NCBI RefSeq assembly: GCF_014204915.1
Contig: NZ_JACHMH010000001.1
Span: 5,543,501 to 5,607,500, forward strand
Direction of reading: 5' to 3'
From: Crossiella cryophila
Lineage (GTDB): Bacteria > Actinomycetota > Actinomycetes > Mycobacteriales > Pseudonocardiaceae
Length of the DNA: 64,000 nucleotides
Under the pieces are notes generated by a model. It saw only the letters and a program-made list of their open reading frames with translations. It did not search any database and had not been told where the DNA came from. Positions 8,861-16,633 of this stretch are shown here, piece after piece; the first letter of the stretch is position 1; each line of letters opens with the position of its first letter. A program made the translations under genes and the position numbers.

Positions 8861-9391
8861 CTAGCCCGGCGTGGCCGGGAACCACTCGCGCCGGGCCGCG
8901 AACCAGGCGGCCAGCTCCGGTTCGGACCACTCCGGCACGCCGTCCGCGTTGTGCAGGTACGCCAGCACCGCGTCCCGGTCGGCGTGTTCGCTCGCCCGCA
9001 CGAACTCGATCGTGGCCGTCACCCCGGCGGCGACCAGGTACAGCCCGTCGTAGCCGCACTGGGTGTCGAAGTTCGCTGACTTGAGGTCCCACTGCAACCA
9101 CACGTCCTCGACCTGCCGGTACTCCGCGAGCAGGTACCCGGCCAGCTGGGTTTCCTCGGCCAGCCCCCACGACCGCCTGCACTGCGCCACCTCCTGGGCC
9201 AGTAGCCAGCGCACCAGTTCCAGGTCTCCCGGCCGCCGGTCGTGCTGCAACGCCCGCAGCACCTCGGCCCGCCGCTCGAAGTTGACGTCCTCCGGGAAGC
9301 CCGCGTCCGGCCCCGGCTCGCACCGCAGCTCCGGCCACACCCGCGCCGAGGCCCGCATCCGCGCCAGATCGCGCCGCCCGTCATCCGTCAT
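8861..9391 (-). CDS. Hypothetical protein
   Basis: The 176-residue product (MTDDGRRDLARMRAS...) is a soluble, acidic, Trp-rich protein without a recognised motif. The start at 9391 is preferred to a Cys/His-rich upstream extension because it gives a normal N-terminus. It is compact, helix-rich at the N-terminus and strand-containing in the middle (GYDGLYLVAAGVTATIEFVRA). It lies between two regulatory/catabolic modules and does not clearly belong to either. No function is assigned. Confidence 0.65.
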   Translation of the reverse strand: MTDDGRRDLARMRASARVWPELRCEPGPDAGFPEDVNFERRAEVLRALQHDRRPGDLELVRWLLAQEVAQCRRSWGLAEETQLAGYLLAEYRQVEDVWLQWDLKSANFDTQCGYDGLYLVAAGVTATIEFVRASEHADRDAVLAYLHNADGVPEWSEPELAAWFAARREWFPATPG

Positions 9392-9422
9392 GTGGCGATG
9401 ATCGCACCGGCACATCCGCCGG

Positions 9423-9656
9423 TCACTCCTCGGTCAGCTCCGCCCTGCCCTCCCCGGTGTAGCGCAGTAGGAAGGCGAACACGCCCGCGAGGGCCGCGGT
9501 GGCGCAGACGGCATCGGCCACCGAGTCGCCGAAGACCCGCACCAGCCGGCCGGAGCCGAGCAGGATGCCGGTGGTCTGACCGGCGATGACGGCCACGCCG
9601 CCGAGCAGGAAGGCGAGCAGGCACAGGCGGGTGGCGAACAGCAGGATCCGGTACAC
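9423..9656 (-). CDS. Small membrane protein, possible transporter accessory
   Basis: This 77-residue protein has two hydrophobic segments (residues about 3-27 and 42-65) and an acidic C-terminus. The GTG start is supported by an upstream AGGAG. It is the last gene of the catabolic operon, 19 bases after the TRAP-like permease. It is too short to be a normal four-helix DctQ subunit. It could be a minimal accessory subunit of that permease or an unrelated membrane protein. Confidence 0.6.
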   Translation of the reverse strand: MYRILLFATRLCLLAFLLGGVAVIAGQTTGILLGSGRLVRVFGDSVADAVCATAALAGVFAFLLRYTGEGRAELTEE

Positions 9657-9675
9657 GGGCGCACGCTCCTGGGGG

Positions 9676-11022
9676 TCAGCTGGGCAGCCACAGCACGCCG
9701 ACCGCGATCAGCACGCCGAAGAGCAGGGTGGGCAGCAGGTAGTAGAGGACGACCGGGAGGAAGACCCGGACCGGGTTGATCCCGGCGATGCCAGCGGCCA
9801 CGTACAGCGGTGCGGCGCCGGGCGGCGAGCAGCCTTCCGAGGAGGCCCAGACCAGGATCGCGGCGAAGGCCACGTGCGGCGGGATGCCCGCCGCGGTCAG
9901 CGCGGCGAAAGCGACCGGGCCGATGGCGGCCACCGTGGAGGTGGTGTTGAGCGGTCCGGCCACGATCACGATCACCAGCCCGACCACGATGGCCGCGACC
10001 AGTGGGGACAGTCCGGTGAGTCCGGTCAGCAGCGGGGCGAGCTGAGCGCCGAGGCCCAGGGTGGTGAGCACGTTGGAGGCGGCGAAGGCGGCGATCATGG
10101 TGACGCCGACCAGGCCGAGTTTCGGGCCGACCGTGCCCAGCAGGTCCCACCACTGCGCCCGACCGTTCGGTAGGTTCCGGCGTTCGACCAGCAGGCCGAC
10201 CAGCAGCATCACCACCGGCAGCCACACCAGCATCGGGATCGCCTTGTCCACGGCCACCCCGACGTGGGCGGAGACCAGGTCTCTGGTCGGCGGCGCGGTG
10301 AGCAGTACCGGCACCGCCACCGAGGCCAGCACCAGCAGCGAGGTCCAGCCCGCGCGGAAGGTCCGGCCGACGGGGTGCACATCGGCCGGGTTCATCGCGC
10401 CCACCCCGCGCCTGGCCACGATCAGCCGGGCCACGATCAGGCGCATCAGCACCATCCAGGCGCCGGTGACGAACATGGTGGCGACCATGCCGCCGGTGCC
10501 CAGCACGGGCAGCACGGTGGGCGCGGCGAGCAGCAGGAAGAACGCGCCGCTGAACGGGAAGGTGGCGCCGACCCCGGCGTTGCCGGACAGGACCAGGGCC
10601 GCGGTCTCGCCGCTGGCGCCGGAGCGTTTCAGCCAGGGGATGGTGATGGAGCCGATGGTGGCCACGATCGCCGCGCCGTTGTGCGCCACCGCGCCGAACA
10701 GCCCGGCGGCCACGGTCGCGGCGTAGGCCGAGCCACCGCGGCGGCGGCCCAGCAGCGAGCTGAGGATGTCGACCAGGCGTTGCACCAGGCCGGTGCAGGT
10801 GAGCAGTTCGCTGACGAAGACGAAGGCCAGTGCGGCGAAGGTGATCTCGGATTTGAGCCCGTCCAGCAGGCCCTGCCAGCCGACCGCGAGCGCGTCGGTA
10901 CCGGCGAAGGCGGCGGTGACCAGGAAGCCGACCACCATGGCCTCGCCGATGTTGCGCTTGAACACCGCGTTCCACAGCACGATGACCGCGATGAACGCCC
11001 CGAGGGCGTAGACGGCGTTCAT
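9676..11022 (-). CDS. TRAP-like (DctM/ion-transporter superfamily) permease
   Basis: This 448-residue protein has about 12 hydrophobic segments. Features of DctM-like carriers include an early loop with GLFGAVAHNGAAIVATIG and a late one with SSEGCSPPGAAPLYVAAGIA, the paired re-entrant-type loops of the ion-transporter superfamily. Its start overlaps the stop of the ModA-like gene as ATGA. In this operon it should import the organic acid or acid sugar metabolised by the downstream-coded enzymes. A GntP- or DASS-like carrier is an alternative assignment; the DctM relationship is the best match I can see. Confidence 0.8.
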   Translation of the reverse strand: MNAVYALGAFIAVIVLWNAVFKRNIGEAMVVGFLVTAAFAGTDALAVGWQGLLDGLKSEITFAALAFVFVSELLTCTGLVQRLVDILSSLLGRRRGGSAYAATVAAGLFGAVAHNGAAIVATIGSITIPWLKRSGASGETAALVLSGNAGVGATFPFSGAFFLLLAAPTVLPVLGTGGMVATMFVTGAWMVLMRLIVARLIVARRGVGAMNPADVHPVGRTFRAGWTSLLVLASVAVPVLLTAPPTRDLVSAHVGVAVDKAIPMLVWLPVVMLLVGLLVERRNLPNGRAQWWDLLGTVGPKLGLVGVTMIAAFAASNVLTTLGLGAQLAPLLTGLTGLSPLVAAIVVGLVIVIVAGPLNTTSTVAAIGPVAFAALTAAGIPPHVAFAAILVWASSEGCSPPGAAPLYVAAGIAGINPVRVFLPVVLYYLLPTLLFGVLIAVGVLWLPS

Positions 11023-11711
11023 GCCGGTAACAGCCCGGCCGCGGCGAAGGCGGCCGCCGCCACCGGACTGCTGAGGTAACGGGCCAGCCCGGTCGCTGAC
11101 AGGCCGGCGTCCGGGGACAGCGCGAGGGAGAGTTCGCTGTGCTGCTGGACCTCGTCCGGGAGTGGACCGGCGATGCGCACGCCGGGCACGGCGGCCAGTT
11201 CGCTGAGTTGCTGCACGGCCAGGTCGGCCCGGCCGTCGAGCAGCGCGGTGGCGGTGAATCCCTTGGGCAGCACGGTGGCTTGGGCGTTCACCTGCCCGGC
11301 GATGCCCAGTTCCTCGATCAGGGCGGCGAAGTGGATGCCGCTGGCCCCGGTGCGGGAGTAGGCGACCGAGCGGGCAGCGGTCAGCGCGGTGCGCAAGGAG
11401 TCCACTGTGGACAGATCGGGCGGGGTCGTGCCGGCTGGGACGGCGATGCCGATGCCGCTGCGGGCCAGCACCCGGCGGGAGGACGGGTCGATGGCGCCCA
11501 GCCCGGCCAGGGCCGGGAAGGCGTCCGAGATCGCGATCACCAGCTCGGGGCGGGCGCCCGCGGTGATGCGCTGGGTCAGCACGGTGGTCGGGTCGTAGCT
11601 GGCCTCGATGTCGACCCTGGCGTCCAGGGTGAAGGCCGGGAGCAGCACGTCGTCGAGGGCGGTGCGCACGGCGAGCGCGCTGAACAGGGTGATCACGGGG
11701 CGAGGGGACAT
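11019..11711 (-). CDS. ModA-like substrate-binding-domain protein without signal peptide
   Basis: The 230-residue protein fits the SBP_bac_11/ModA fold: it opens with a strand-helix unit (VITLFSALAVRTALDDVLLPAF) and has the DPTTVLTQRI, ELVIAISDAF, SVAYSRTGASGIHFAALI and ADLAVQQLSEL segments in the usual order. Unlike classical binding proteins it has no signal peptide or lipobox, and the reading frame upstream lies inside the kinase gene, so export is unlikely. It may be a cytosolic ligand sensor or a carrier of metabolites. It overlaps the kinase gene by 19 bases and the permease by 4, so it is a firm member of the operon. Confidence 0.82.
   Translation of the reverse strand: MSPRPVITLFSALAVRTALDDVLLPAFTLDARVDIEASYDPTTVLTQRITAGARPELVIAISDAFPALAGLGAIDPSSRRVLARSGIGIAVPAGTTPPDLSTVDSLRTALTAARSVAYSRTGASGIHFAALIEELGIAGQVNAQATVLPKGFTATALLDGRADLAVQQLSELAAVPGVRIAGPLPDEVQQHSELSLALSPDAGLSATGLARYLSSPVAAAAFAAAGLLPA
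11400..11412. repeat. GTCCACWGTGGAC palindrome, copy 1
   Basis: GTCCACTGTGGAC lies inside the ModA-like gene, where it encodes Ser-Thr-Val-Asp on the minus strand with an ACA threonine codon. Other copies are at 13075-13087, 15719-15731 and 61967-61979. Confidence 0.7.
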
Positions 11712-12952
11712 GGCGGGTCCGTTCGGTGGGGTGTGGAGGCGGTGGCGAGCAGGTCGGGCGCGCCGAAGTTGCCGGATTTGAGCAGTAGCAAGGGATGTGC
11801 GGGGTCGACCGGGCGGATCCAGGGCACGCCGGGCGCGGCCTCGGGGCCGATCGCGCCGCCGCGCACGCCGAGGGCGGCCACCACCGCGCCGGAGGTCTCG
11901 CCGCCCGCGGTGATCAACCGGCGGATCCCGCGCCGGGCCAGGCCGACCGCGATCAGGCCGGTGGCGCGTTCCAGGATCCGGGCCGAGCCCTCGACGCCGA
12001 GGGCGTCCTGGGTGTGGCGCAGTTCGGCCGGACTCATCGTGGAGTAGATCAGCGGGCCGTGGCCGGTGGTGGTGTCGAACCAGTCGAGGGCTTGGGCGGC
12101 AAGGGTTTCCGGGTCGGGCTGGGCGATCGGGTCGAGGCGGTGGGCCGGTCTGCCCAGGCGCAGGAGTTCGCCGACCTGTTCCAGGGTGCGGGCGGAGCAG
12201 CTTCCGGAGAGGACGGCCGCCGGGCCGCCGAGGTCGAACTCGTCCTCGGGTGGGTGGCCGCGGCCGAGCGCGGCCGCGAGTCCGCCCGCCAGACCCGCCG
12301 CCCCGGCCACCAGGGGGTCCTCCGCCAGGACCCGGCCCAGCACCCGGAGGTCCTCCTCGGTGGTGGCGTCGGCGAGCAGGTAGTGGGCGGTGGCCTGCCG
12401 GATCGCCCGGCGGAGCGCCGCGCCGCCCGCGCGCACGGTGTCGTGGCCGAGCAGGCCGACCGGTTCGGGGACCTGGGCCTGCAGCAGGCGCACCAGGTTC
12501 GAGTCGCGCATCGGGGTCAGCGGGTGGTCGCGCATGGGGGAGTCGGCGAGCAGCTCGTCGCCGACGAACAGGTGGCCGCGGTACTGGGTGCGGCCGTGCT
12601 GTGGTGAGCTGGGGGTGGTCACCACGGTCCTGGCGTCGAGTGCGGTGGCCAGGGCTGCGAGGACCGGGCCGATGTTGCCCTCGGCGGTGGAGTCGAAGGT
12701 GGAGCAGTACTTGAAGTAGACCTGCCGCACCCGGTGCCCGCGCAGCCAGCCCAGTGCGCGCAGCGAGTCGGTGACCGCGGCAGCGGCCGGGATCATCCGG
12801 CTGCGCAAGGCCACCACCACGGCCTCGGCCGCGGGTGGTTCGGTCTCCGGCGGTGGGGTGCCGAAGTAGAGCAGGGTGCGCAACCCGTTGCGGCGTAACG
12901 ACACGGCCACGTCGGTGGCGCCGGTGACATCGTCGGCGATCACCCCGAGCAT
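11693..12952 (-). CDS. DUF1537 four-carbon acid sugar kinase family protein
   Basis: The 419-residue product is full length for the four-carbon acid sugar kinase family. The N-terminal domain opens with the substrate-binding IADDVTGATD motif and contains FKYCSTFDST; the C-terminal nucleotide-binding domain contains VLSGSCSARTLEQV and LITAGGETSGAVVAALG. Characterised members phosphorylate L- or D-threonate, D-erythronate or 2-oxo-tetronate using ATP. Together with the isomerase and dehydrogenase in this operon it resembles OtnK/DtnK-type pathways. Which acid sugar is used cannot be decided. The start overlaps the preceding racemase-like gene by 13 bases. Confidence 0.92.
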   Translation of the reverse strand: MLGVIADDVTGATDVAVSLRRNGLRTLLYFGTPPPETEPPAAEAVVVALRSRMIPAAAAVTDSLRALGWLRGHRVRQVYFKYCSTFDSTAEGNIGPVLAALATALDARTVVTTPSSPQHGRTQYRGHLFVGDELLADSPMRDHPLTPMRDSNLVRLLQAQVPEPVGLLGHDTVRAGGAALRRAIRQATAHYLLADATTEEDLRVLGRVLAEDPLVAGAAGLAGGLAAALGRGHPPEDEFDLGGPAAVLSGSCSARTLEQVGELLRLGRPAHRLDPIAQPDPETLAAQALDWFDTTTGHGPLIYSTMSPAELRHTQDALGVEGSARILERATGLIAVGLARRGIRRLITAGGETSGAVVAALGVRGGAIGPEAAPGVPWIRPVDPAHPLLLLKSGNFGAPDLLATASTPHRTDPPCPLAP

Positions 12953-13575
12953 TGGCCCACCAACGTTCTGAGCCGGGCTGCCGCACTGCGTGGGCCGGAG
13001 AACACCGGCAGGCCGGTCTGCGCGGCCAGCGGCACCGTGGCGGGCGCCAGGGTGTACTGGGCCAGCAGCACGGCGTCCACAGTGGACTCCTGCTGGCAGG
13101 CACGCAGCAGGATGTCGGTCAGCGCCTTGGTGTCGCCGGTGGCGGCGAAAGCCTCGGGTGCGTGCACGCCGACCACGTGGAGTCCGGGGGCTCTGTCGCG
13201 CAGGCGGGTGACCGAATCGTGCAGGGCCGCCGGGATCGAGGCGAGCACCAGCACCCGGCGTGGGTGGCGGGCGAGCACGTCGTCGAAGGCGGCGTCGTCC
13301 GGGGCGAGCACCGGCACCGGCGCGGTGCTGGTGCGGGCGAGGTGGCCGTAGAGCGAGCAGGTGAGCAGCACCGCGTCCGCGCCGCCGTCCACCGCGTAGC
13401 CGATCAGCCGCCGCATCCGCTCGGCCAGTTCGGGGGTGACGCCGTTGCGCGCGTCGGAGAGCAGCCTGTCGTCGAGCAGGTTCCACAGCTCCGCCGCGGG
13501 AAACCGCTCGGCCAGGGCGGACTTGGCCGGACCGATGGCGCCGGGGGTCGCGCTGATCAGCGCGACCCTGGTCAT
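12940..13575 (-). CDS. Asp/Glu/hydantoin racemase superfamily protein lacking the second cysteine
   Basis: The 211-residue protein has the superfamily's two-domain pattern. The first catalytic position is present as Cys in VLLTCSLYGH (near residue 70). The second active-site cysteine, expected in a LACT-like motif, is replaced: the equivalent stretch reads VLLAQYTLAP. Two-base racemisation would therefore be impaired, and an isomerase, lyase or decarboxylase-like role is possible, as in arylmalonate decarboxylase relatives which also use one cysteine. It starts at 13575 with an ATGA overlap with the isomerase stop, so it is translated with the operon. Confidence 0.82.
   Translation of the reverse strand: MTRVALISATPGAIGPAKSALAERFPAAELWNLLDDRLLSDARNGVTPELAERMRRLIGYAVDGGADAVLLTCSLYGHLARTSTAPVPVLAPDDAAFDDVLARHPRRVLVLASIPAALHDSVTRLRDRAPGLHVVGVHAPEAFAATGDTKALTDILLRACQQESTVDAVLLAQYTLAPATVPLAAQTGLPVFSGPRSAAARLRTLVGQCSG
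13075..13087. repeat. GTCCACWGTGGAC palindrome, copy 2
   Basis: GTCCACAGTGGAC lies inside the racemase-like gene and encodes Ser-Thr-Val-Asp on the minus strand with an ACT threonine codon. Confidence 0.7.
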
Positions 13576-14321
13576 CGCAGCCAGCCGAGGCCGGTGGGAC
13601 TGCTCGGCCGGTACTCGCAGCCGATCCAGCCGCGGTGCGCTTCCAGTAGCGCGAACACCTCCGGCCACGGGATGTCGCCGGTGCCGGGTTCGCCGCGGCC
13701 GGGCACGTCGGCGATCTGCACGTGCCAGGTCCGCGGCAGGAACTCACGCAGCGCGGCCAGTACATCGGGTTCGTCGTGCCGGGCGTGGTAGACGTCGAGG
13801 AGCAGGCCGACGTGGTCCGCGCCGATCGCCGCCACCGCCGCGGCGGCGTGCGCCTGGTCGTCGAGCAGGAAACCCGGCTTGTCCTGTTTGTTCTGCGCCT
13901 CCAGCACGATCCGCACGCCGGTGTCGCGGGCCTGCTGGGCGGCCCAGGCGATATTGGCCACGTAGCAGGCGAACGCGCGATCCCGGCTCAGGTGCGCTGG
14001 GCGGATCCCGGCGGGCACGTGCAGGAAGGACGCCCCCAGTTCGACCGCGTAGCCCAGGGCGAGGGCCAGGCCGGCGCGGAACTCGGCGATGTGCTCCGGC
14101 ACGCAGGCGGTGCCGGTGCCGCGCTGCGGCGAGTTGATCAGCACCTGGACCAGGCCGGCGTCGGTGAGCCTGCGCTGTAGTTCGGCGGCCGGGAAGGGGT
14201 ACGGGTCGGCGTACTCCACCGCGGTGAACCCGGCGGCGGCCGCGGCGTCGAAGCGTTGCGCGAAGGGCAGTTCGGTGAACAGCCAGCCGAGGTTCGCGGC
14301 CAGCCGGTCGATGTCGATCAC
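13572..14321 (-). CDS. Hydroxypyruvate isomerase / 2-oxo-tetronate isomerase family TIM-barrel protein
   Basis: This 249-residue TIM barrel belongs to the Hyi/OtnI branch of the xylose-isomerase-like superfamily. The expected metal and catalytic residues are all present: E141 (VLEAQN), D176 (LLLDVYH, with H179), Q202 (HVQIADVPGRGEPGTGD) and E236 (GCEYRPS). Family members interconvert hydroxypyruvate with tartronate semialdehyde or act on 2-oxo-tetronate. It sits between the dehydrogenase and the DUF1537 kinase, with 4-base overlaps on both sides, matching the order of steps expected in an acid-sugar pathway: oxidation, isomerisation, phosphorylation. Confidence 0.92.
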   Translation of the reverse strand: MIDIDRLAANLGWLFTELPFAQRFDAAAAAGFTAVEYADPYPFPAAELQRRLTDAGLVQVLINSPQRGTGTACVPEHIAEFRAGLALALGYAVELGASFLHVPAGIRPAHLSRDRAFACYVANIAWAAQQARDTGVRIVLEAQNKQDKPGFLLDDQAHAAAAVAAIGADHVGLLLDVYHARHDEPDVLAALREFLPRTWHVQIADVPGRGEPGTGDIPWPEVFALLEAHRGWIGCEYRPSSPTGLGWLR

Positions 14322-15298
14322 CGGACCTCCCGGGCGTACTCGGGATTGACCAGGTGTGCGGGCACCCGCCCGTGCAGGACGTCGACGACCTGCCGGGCGG
14401 CCAGCAGGCTGGACCGGGAACGGGCCTGGGTGGTGGCGCCGCCGATGTGCGCGGTGATCAGCACGTTGTCCAGCCCGCGCAGCCTGCTGTCGGCGGGTAA
14501 TGGTTCCTGGGCAAGCACATCCAGCGCCGCGCCACCCAGTTCGCCGCGTTCCAGGGCCTCGGCCAGTGCCTGTTCGTCGACGATCCCGCCGCGAGCGGTG
14601 TTGATCAGGTAGGCGCTGGTTTTCATGGCGCGCAACGCCTCCGCGTCAATGAGGTTGCGGGTGGACTCGGCCAGGAACAGGTGCAGGCTGACGAAATCGG
14701 CCTCGGCCAGCAGTTCGGGCAGGGGCAGGACGCGCACGCCGGTCTCGGCCAGGAACTCCCGGTCCGGGTCGGGCTCGGTTGCCAGCACCCGCATGCCGAG
14801 GGCCAGCGCGAGCCGGGCCACGGTCTGCCCGATCGCGCCGAGCCCGACCAGGCCGAGGGTGGCGCCGTGCAGTTCGCACCCGCTGCGCTGGGCCCAGTCA
14901 CCGGCCCGGATCGCGGCGGTGTTCTGCGGGATGAGCCGGGCGCAGTTGAGCATCAGCGCGAGGACGTGTTCGGCCACCGAGCGGCGGTTCGCGCCGGGGG
15001 TGTGCGTGACGGCGACGCCGTGCCGGGTCGCGCAGGCCACGTCGATGTTGTCGTACCCCGCCCCGCAGCGGCCGAACACGCGCAGCCGGGGCGCGGCCGC
15101 GATGACCTCGGCGGTGAAGGCGTCGGTGCCCGCCACGATCCCGTCCGCCTCGCGCACCACGCCGGTCAGGCTCAGCCCGGTGGCCTGGCGCAGCGAGGCG
15201 GGGGCGAAGACGGTGTCGAACCCGGCCTCGGTCAGCAGCCGGTCCACCTCCCCGCCGGGTTCGAGGTAGGGCGTGGTGACCAGGACTCGCTTGCTCAT
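14318..15298 (-). CDS. D-2-hydroxyacid dehydrogenase (NAD-dependent)
   Basis: This 326-residue protein has the Rossmann motif GLGAIG (152-157) and the catalytic triad of the D-isomer-specific 2-hydroxyacid dehydrogenase family: R236 (INTARGGIVDE), E265 (AQEP) and H284 (TAHIGG). It is the first gene of the operon, immediately facing the divergent GntR regulator. Phosphoglycerate and formate dehydrogenases share the fold, but the operon points to oxidation or reduction of a small hydroxy acid or acid sugar. Characterised DUF1537 pathways often use a 6-phosphogluconate-type dehydrogenase here instead, so the first step may differ. Confidence 0.92.
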   Translation of the reverse strand: MSKRVLVTTPYLEPGGEVDRLLTEAGFDTVFAPASLRQATGLSLTGVVREADGIVAGTDAFTAEVIAAAPRLRVFGRCGAGYDNIDVACATRHGVAVTHTPGANRRSVAEHVLALMLNCARLIPQNTAAIRAGDWAQRSGCELHGATLGLVGLGAIGQTVARLALALGMRVLATEPDPDREFLAETGVRVLPLPELLAEADFVSLHLFLAESTRNLIDAEALRAMKTSAYLINTARGGIVDEQALAEALERGELGGAALDVLAQEPLPADSRLRGLDNVLITAHIGGATTQARSRSSLLAARQVVDVLHGRVPAHLVNPEYAREVR

Positions 15299-15300
15299 GC

Positions 15301-15336
15301 CGAAACTATAGGATCGATGTCAATAGTATAGTTTCG
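15301..15336. promoter_or_regulatory. Inverted-repeat operator between dehydrogenase and GntR genes
   Basis: CGAAACTATA at 15301-15310 is repeated perfectly inverted at 15327-15336, with 16 bases between. The site starts 3 bases from the dehydrogenase start codon and also covers the upstream region of the GntR gene, so one protein could repress both directions. The local A+T richness suits overlapping promoters. Confidence 0.7.
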
Positions 15337-15377
15337 ACCGGCGGGCTATCGTGACGCGTCGAGAAGGAGGGTTGGGG

Positions 15378-16070
15378 ATGGCCTCGCCGCGGAAGTCCAG
15401 CAGGCAGCCGCTCGCGGACAAGATGTACGAGGTGCTGCTCGCGCAGTTCACCGACGGCAAGTGGTCGGCTGGCGAACCGGTCAACATCGGCGCGCTCTCC
15501 CGCGACCTCGATGTCAGCCAGACCCCGCTGCGCGAGGCCCTGGCCCGGCTGGAGCACACCGGCCTGGTGCGGCGCGAGGCACTCAAGGGCTACCGGGTCG
15601 CGCCGCTGCTCAGCGAACACGAGCTGATCAAGCTGATGGACGCCCGCCTGGTGCTGGAACCGGCGCTGGCACACGAGGCGGCCCGCCGGACCACCCCGGA
15701 GTTCCTGGCCGATGTCCTGTCCACTGTGGACGAACTGGCCGCGGCCGCGAAATCACCGGATGACAAGGTGTTCAGCTCCTACTGGCTGATCGACGAGCGC
15801 TTCCACCTGCTGATCGCCACCCAGGCGGACAACCCGTTCCTGGTCAGGGCCTACCAGGCACTCGGCGGCCAGGTGCAGCGGTTCCGGTTCTTCGCCACCC
15901 TCGGCTCGGCCCGCGGCGCGCCCGGCCTGGCCGCCGAGGAACACCGCGCGGTGCACCAGGCACTGGCCGAGGGCGATCCGGAGCGGGCGGCGGCGCGGAT
16001 GCGCGAGCACATCGAGAACGCCAAGCAGCGGGTGCTGGCCGACCGCCGCTCGGTGGCCGCGCGGGACTGA
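15378..16070 (+). CDS. GntR family regulator (FCD domain)
   Basis: The 230-residue protein has a winged helix-turn-helix (about residues 10-75, IGALSRDLDVSQTPLREALARLEHTGLV) followed by an FCD-type helical domain with DERFHLLIATQADNPFLV, EEHRAVHQALAEGD and MREHIENAK. The ATG at 15378 is preceded by GAAGGAGG at ideal spacing. It is divergent from the acid-sugar operon and probably its ligand-responsive repressor acting at the 15301-15336 repeat. Confidence 0.93.
   Translation: MASPRKSSRQPLADKMYEVLLAQFTDGKWSAGEPVNIGALSRDLDVSQTPLREALARLEHTGLVRREALKGYRVAPLLSEHELIKLMDARLVLEPALAHEAARRTTPEFLADVLSTVDELAAAAKSPDDKVFSSYWLIDERFHLLIATQADNPFLVRAYQALGGQVQRFRFFATLGSARGAPGLAAEEHRAVHQALAEGDPERAAARMREHIENAKQRVLADRRSVAARD
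15719..15731. repeat. GTCCACWGTGGAC palindrome, copy 3
   Basis: GTCCACTGTGGAC lies inside the GntR gene and encodes Ser-Thr-Val-Asp on the plus strand with an ACT threonine codon. Confidence 0.7.
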
Positions 16071-16113
16071 CGTGCCGGCCGACGGCCGCCGGCCGGTGTG
16101 AGAGCCTGCGATC

Positions 16114-16632
16114 ATGTCGCACCCCGTGCTCACCGTCCGCCCCGCCGCTCTCCGCACCGAGGCGGACGCGGTCGGTGACCTCCTGGTCGAGTACATGACC
16201 TGGGCCACCGGACAGCTCCGGGCCACCTTCGGCGTCGACTCACCCACCGACCCCTCGGCCATGCGGGCCGGCCTGGCCGAGTACGCCACGCCGGCGAGTG
16301 TGCTGCTGGTCGCGGTGGCCGAGTCCGGCGAGCTGGCCGGGACCGGGGCGGTGCGGACCCTGGAACCGGGCGTGGCGGAGATCAAGCGGATGTACGTCCG
16401 CCCGGCCTGGCGCGGTCAGGGCGTCGGCTCCCGGCTCCTGGACGGCCTGCTCGACCAGGCCGCCCGGCTGGACGCCTCGACGATCCGGCTCGACACCGCG
16501 CGCTTCATGGCCGACGCCCAGGGCATGTACCAGTCGCGGGGGTTCGTGCGGCGAGACCCGTACCCGGGCACCGAGATCCCGCCACACCTTCAGCAGTACT
16601 GGTACTTCTTCGAGCGGACCGTCACCGGGTAG
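16114..16632 (+). CDS. GNAT family N-acetyltransferase
   Basis: The 172-residue protein has the acetyl-CoA-binding motif A (EIKRMYVRPAWRGQGVGSRLL, core RGQGVG near residue 100) and the motif B region (MYQSRGFVRRDPYPGTEIP). GNAT enzymes move an acetyl group from acetyl-CoA to an amine, but the substrate is not predictable. The gene ends one base before the convergent hydrolase gene and looks like a single transcription unit. Confidence 0.92.
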   Translation: MSHPVLTVRPAALRTEADAVGDLLVEYMTWATGQLRATFGVDSPTDPSAMRAGLAEYATPASVLLVAVAESGELAGTGAVRTLEPGVAEIKRMYVRPAWRGQGVGSRLLDGLLDQAARLDASTIRLDTARFMADAQGMYQSRGFVRRDPYPGTEIPPHLQQYWYFFERTVTG

Positions 16633-16633
16633 G

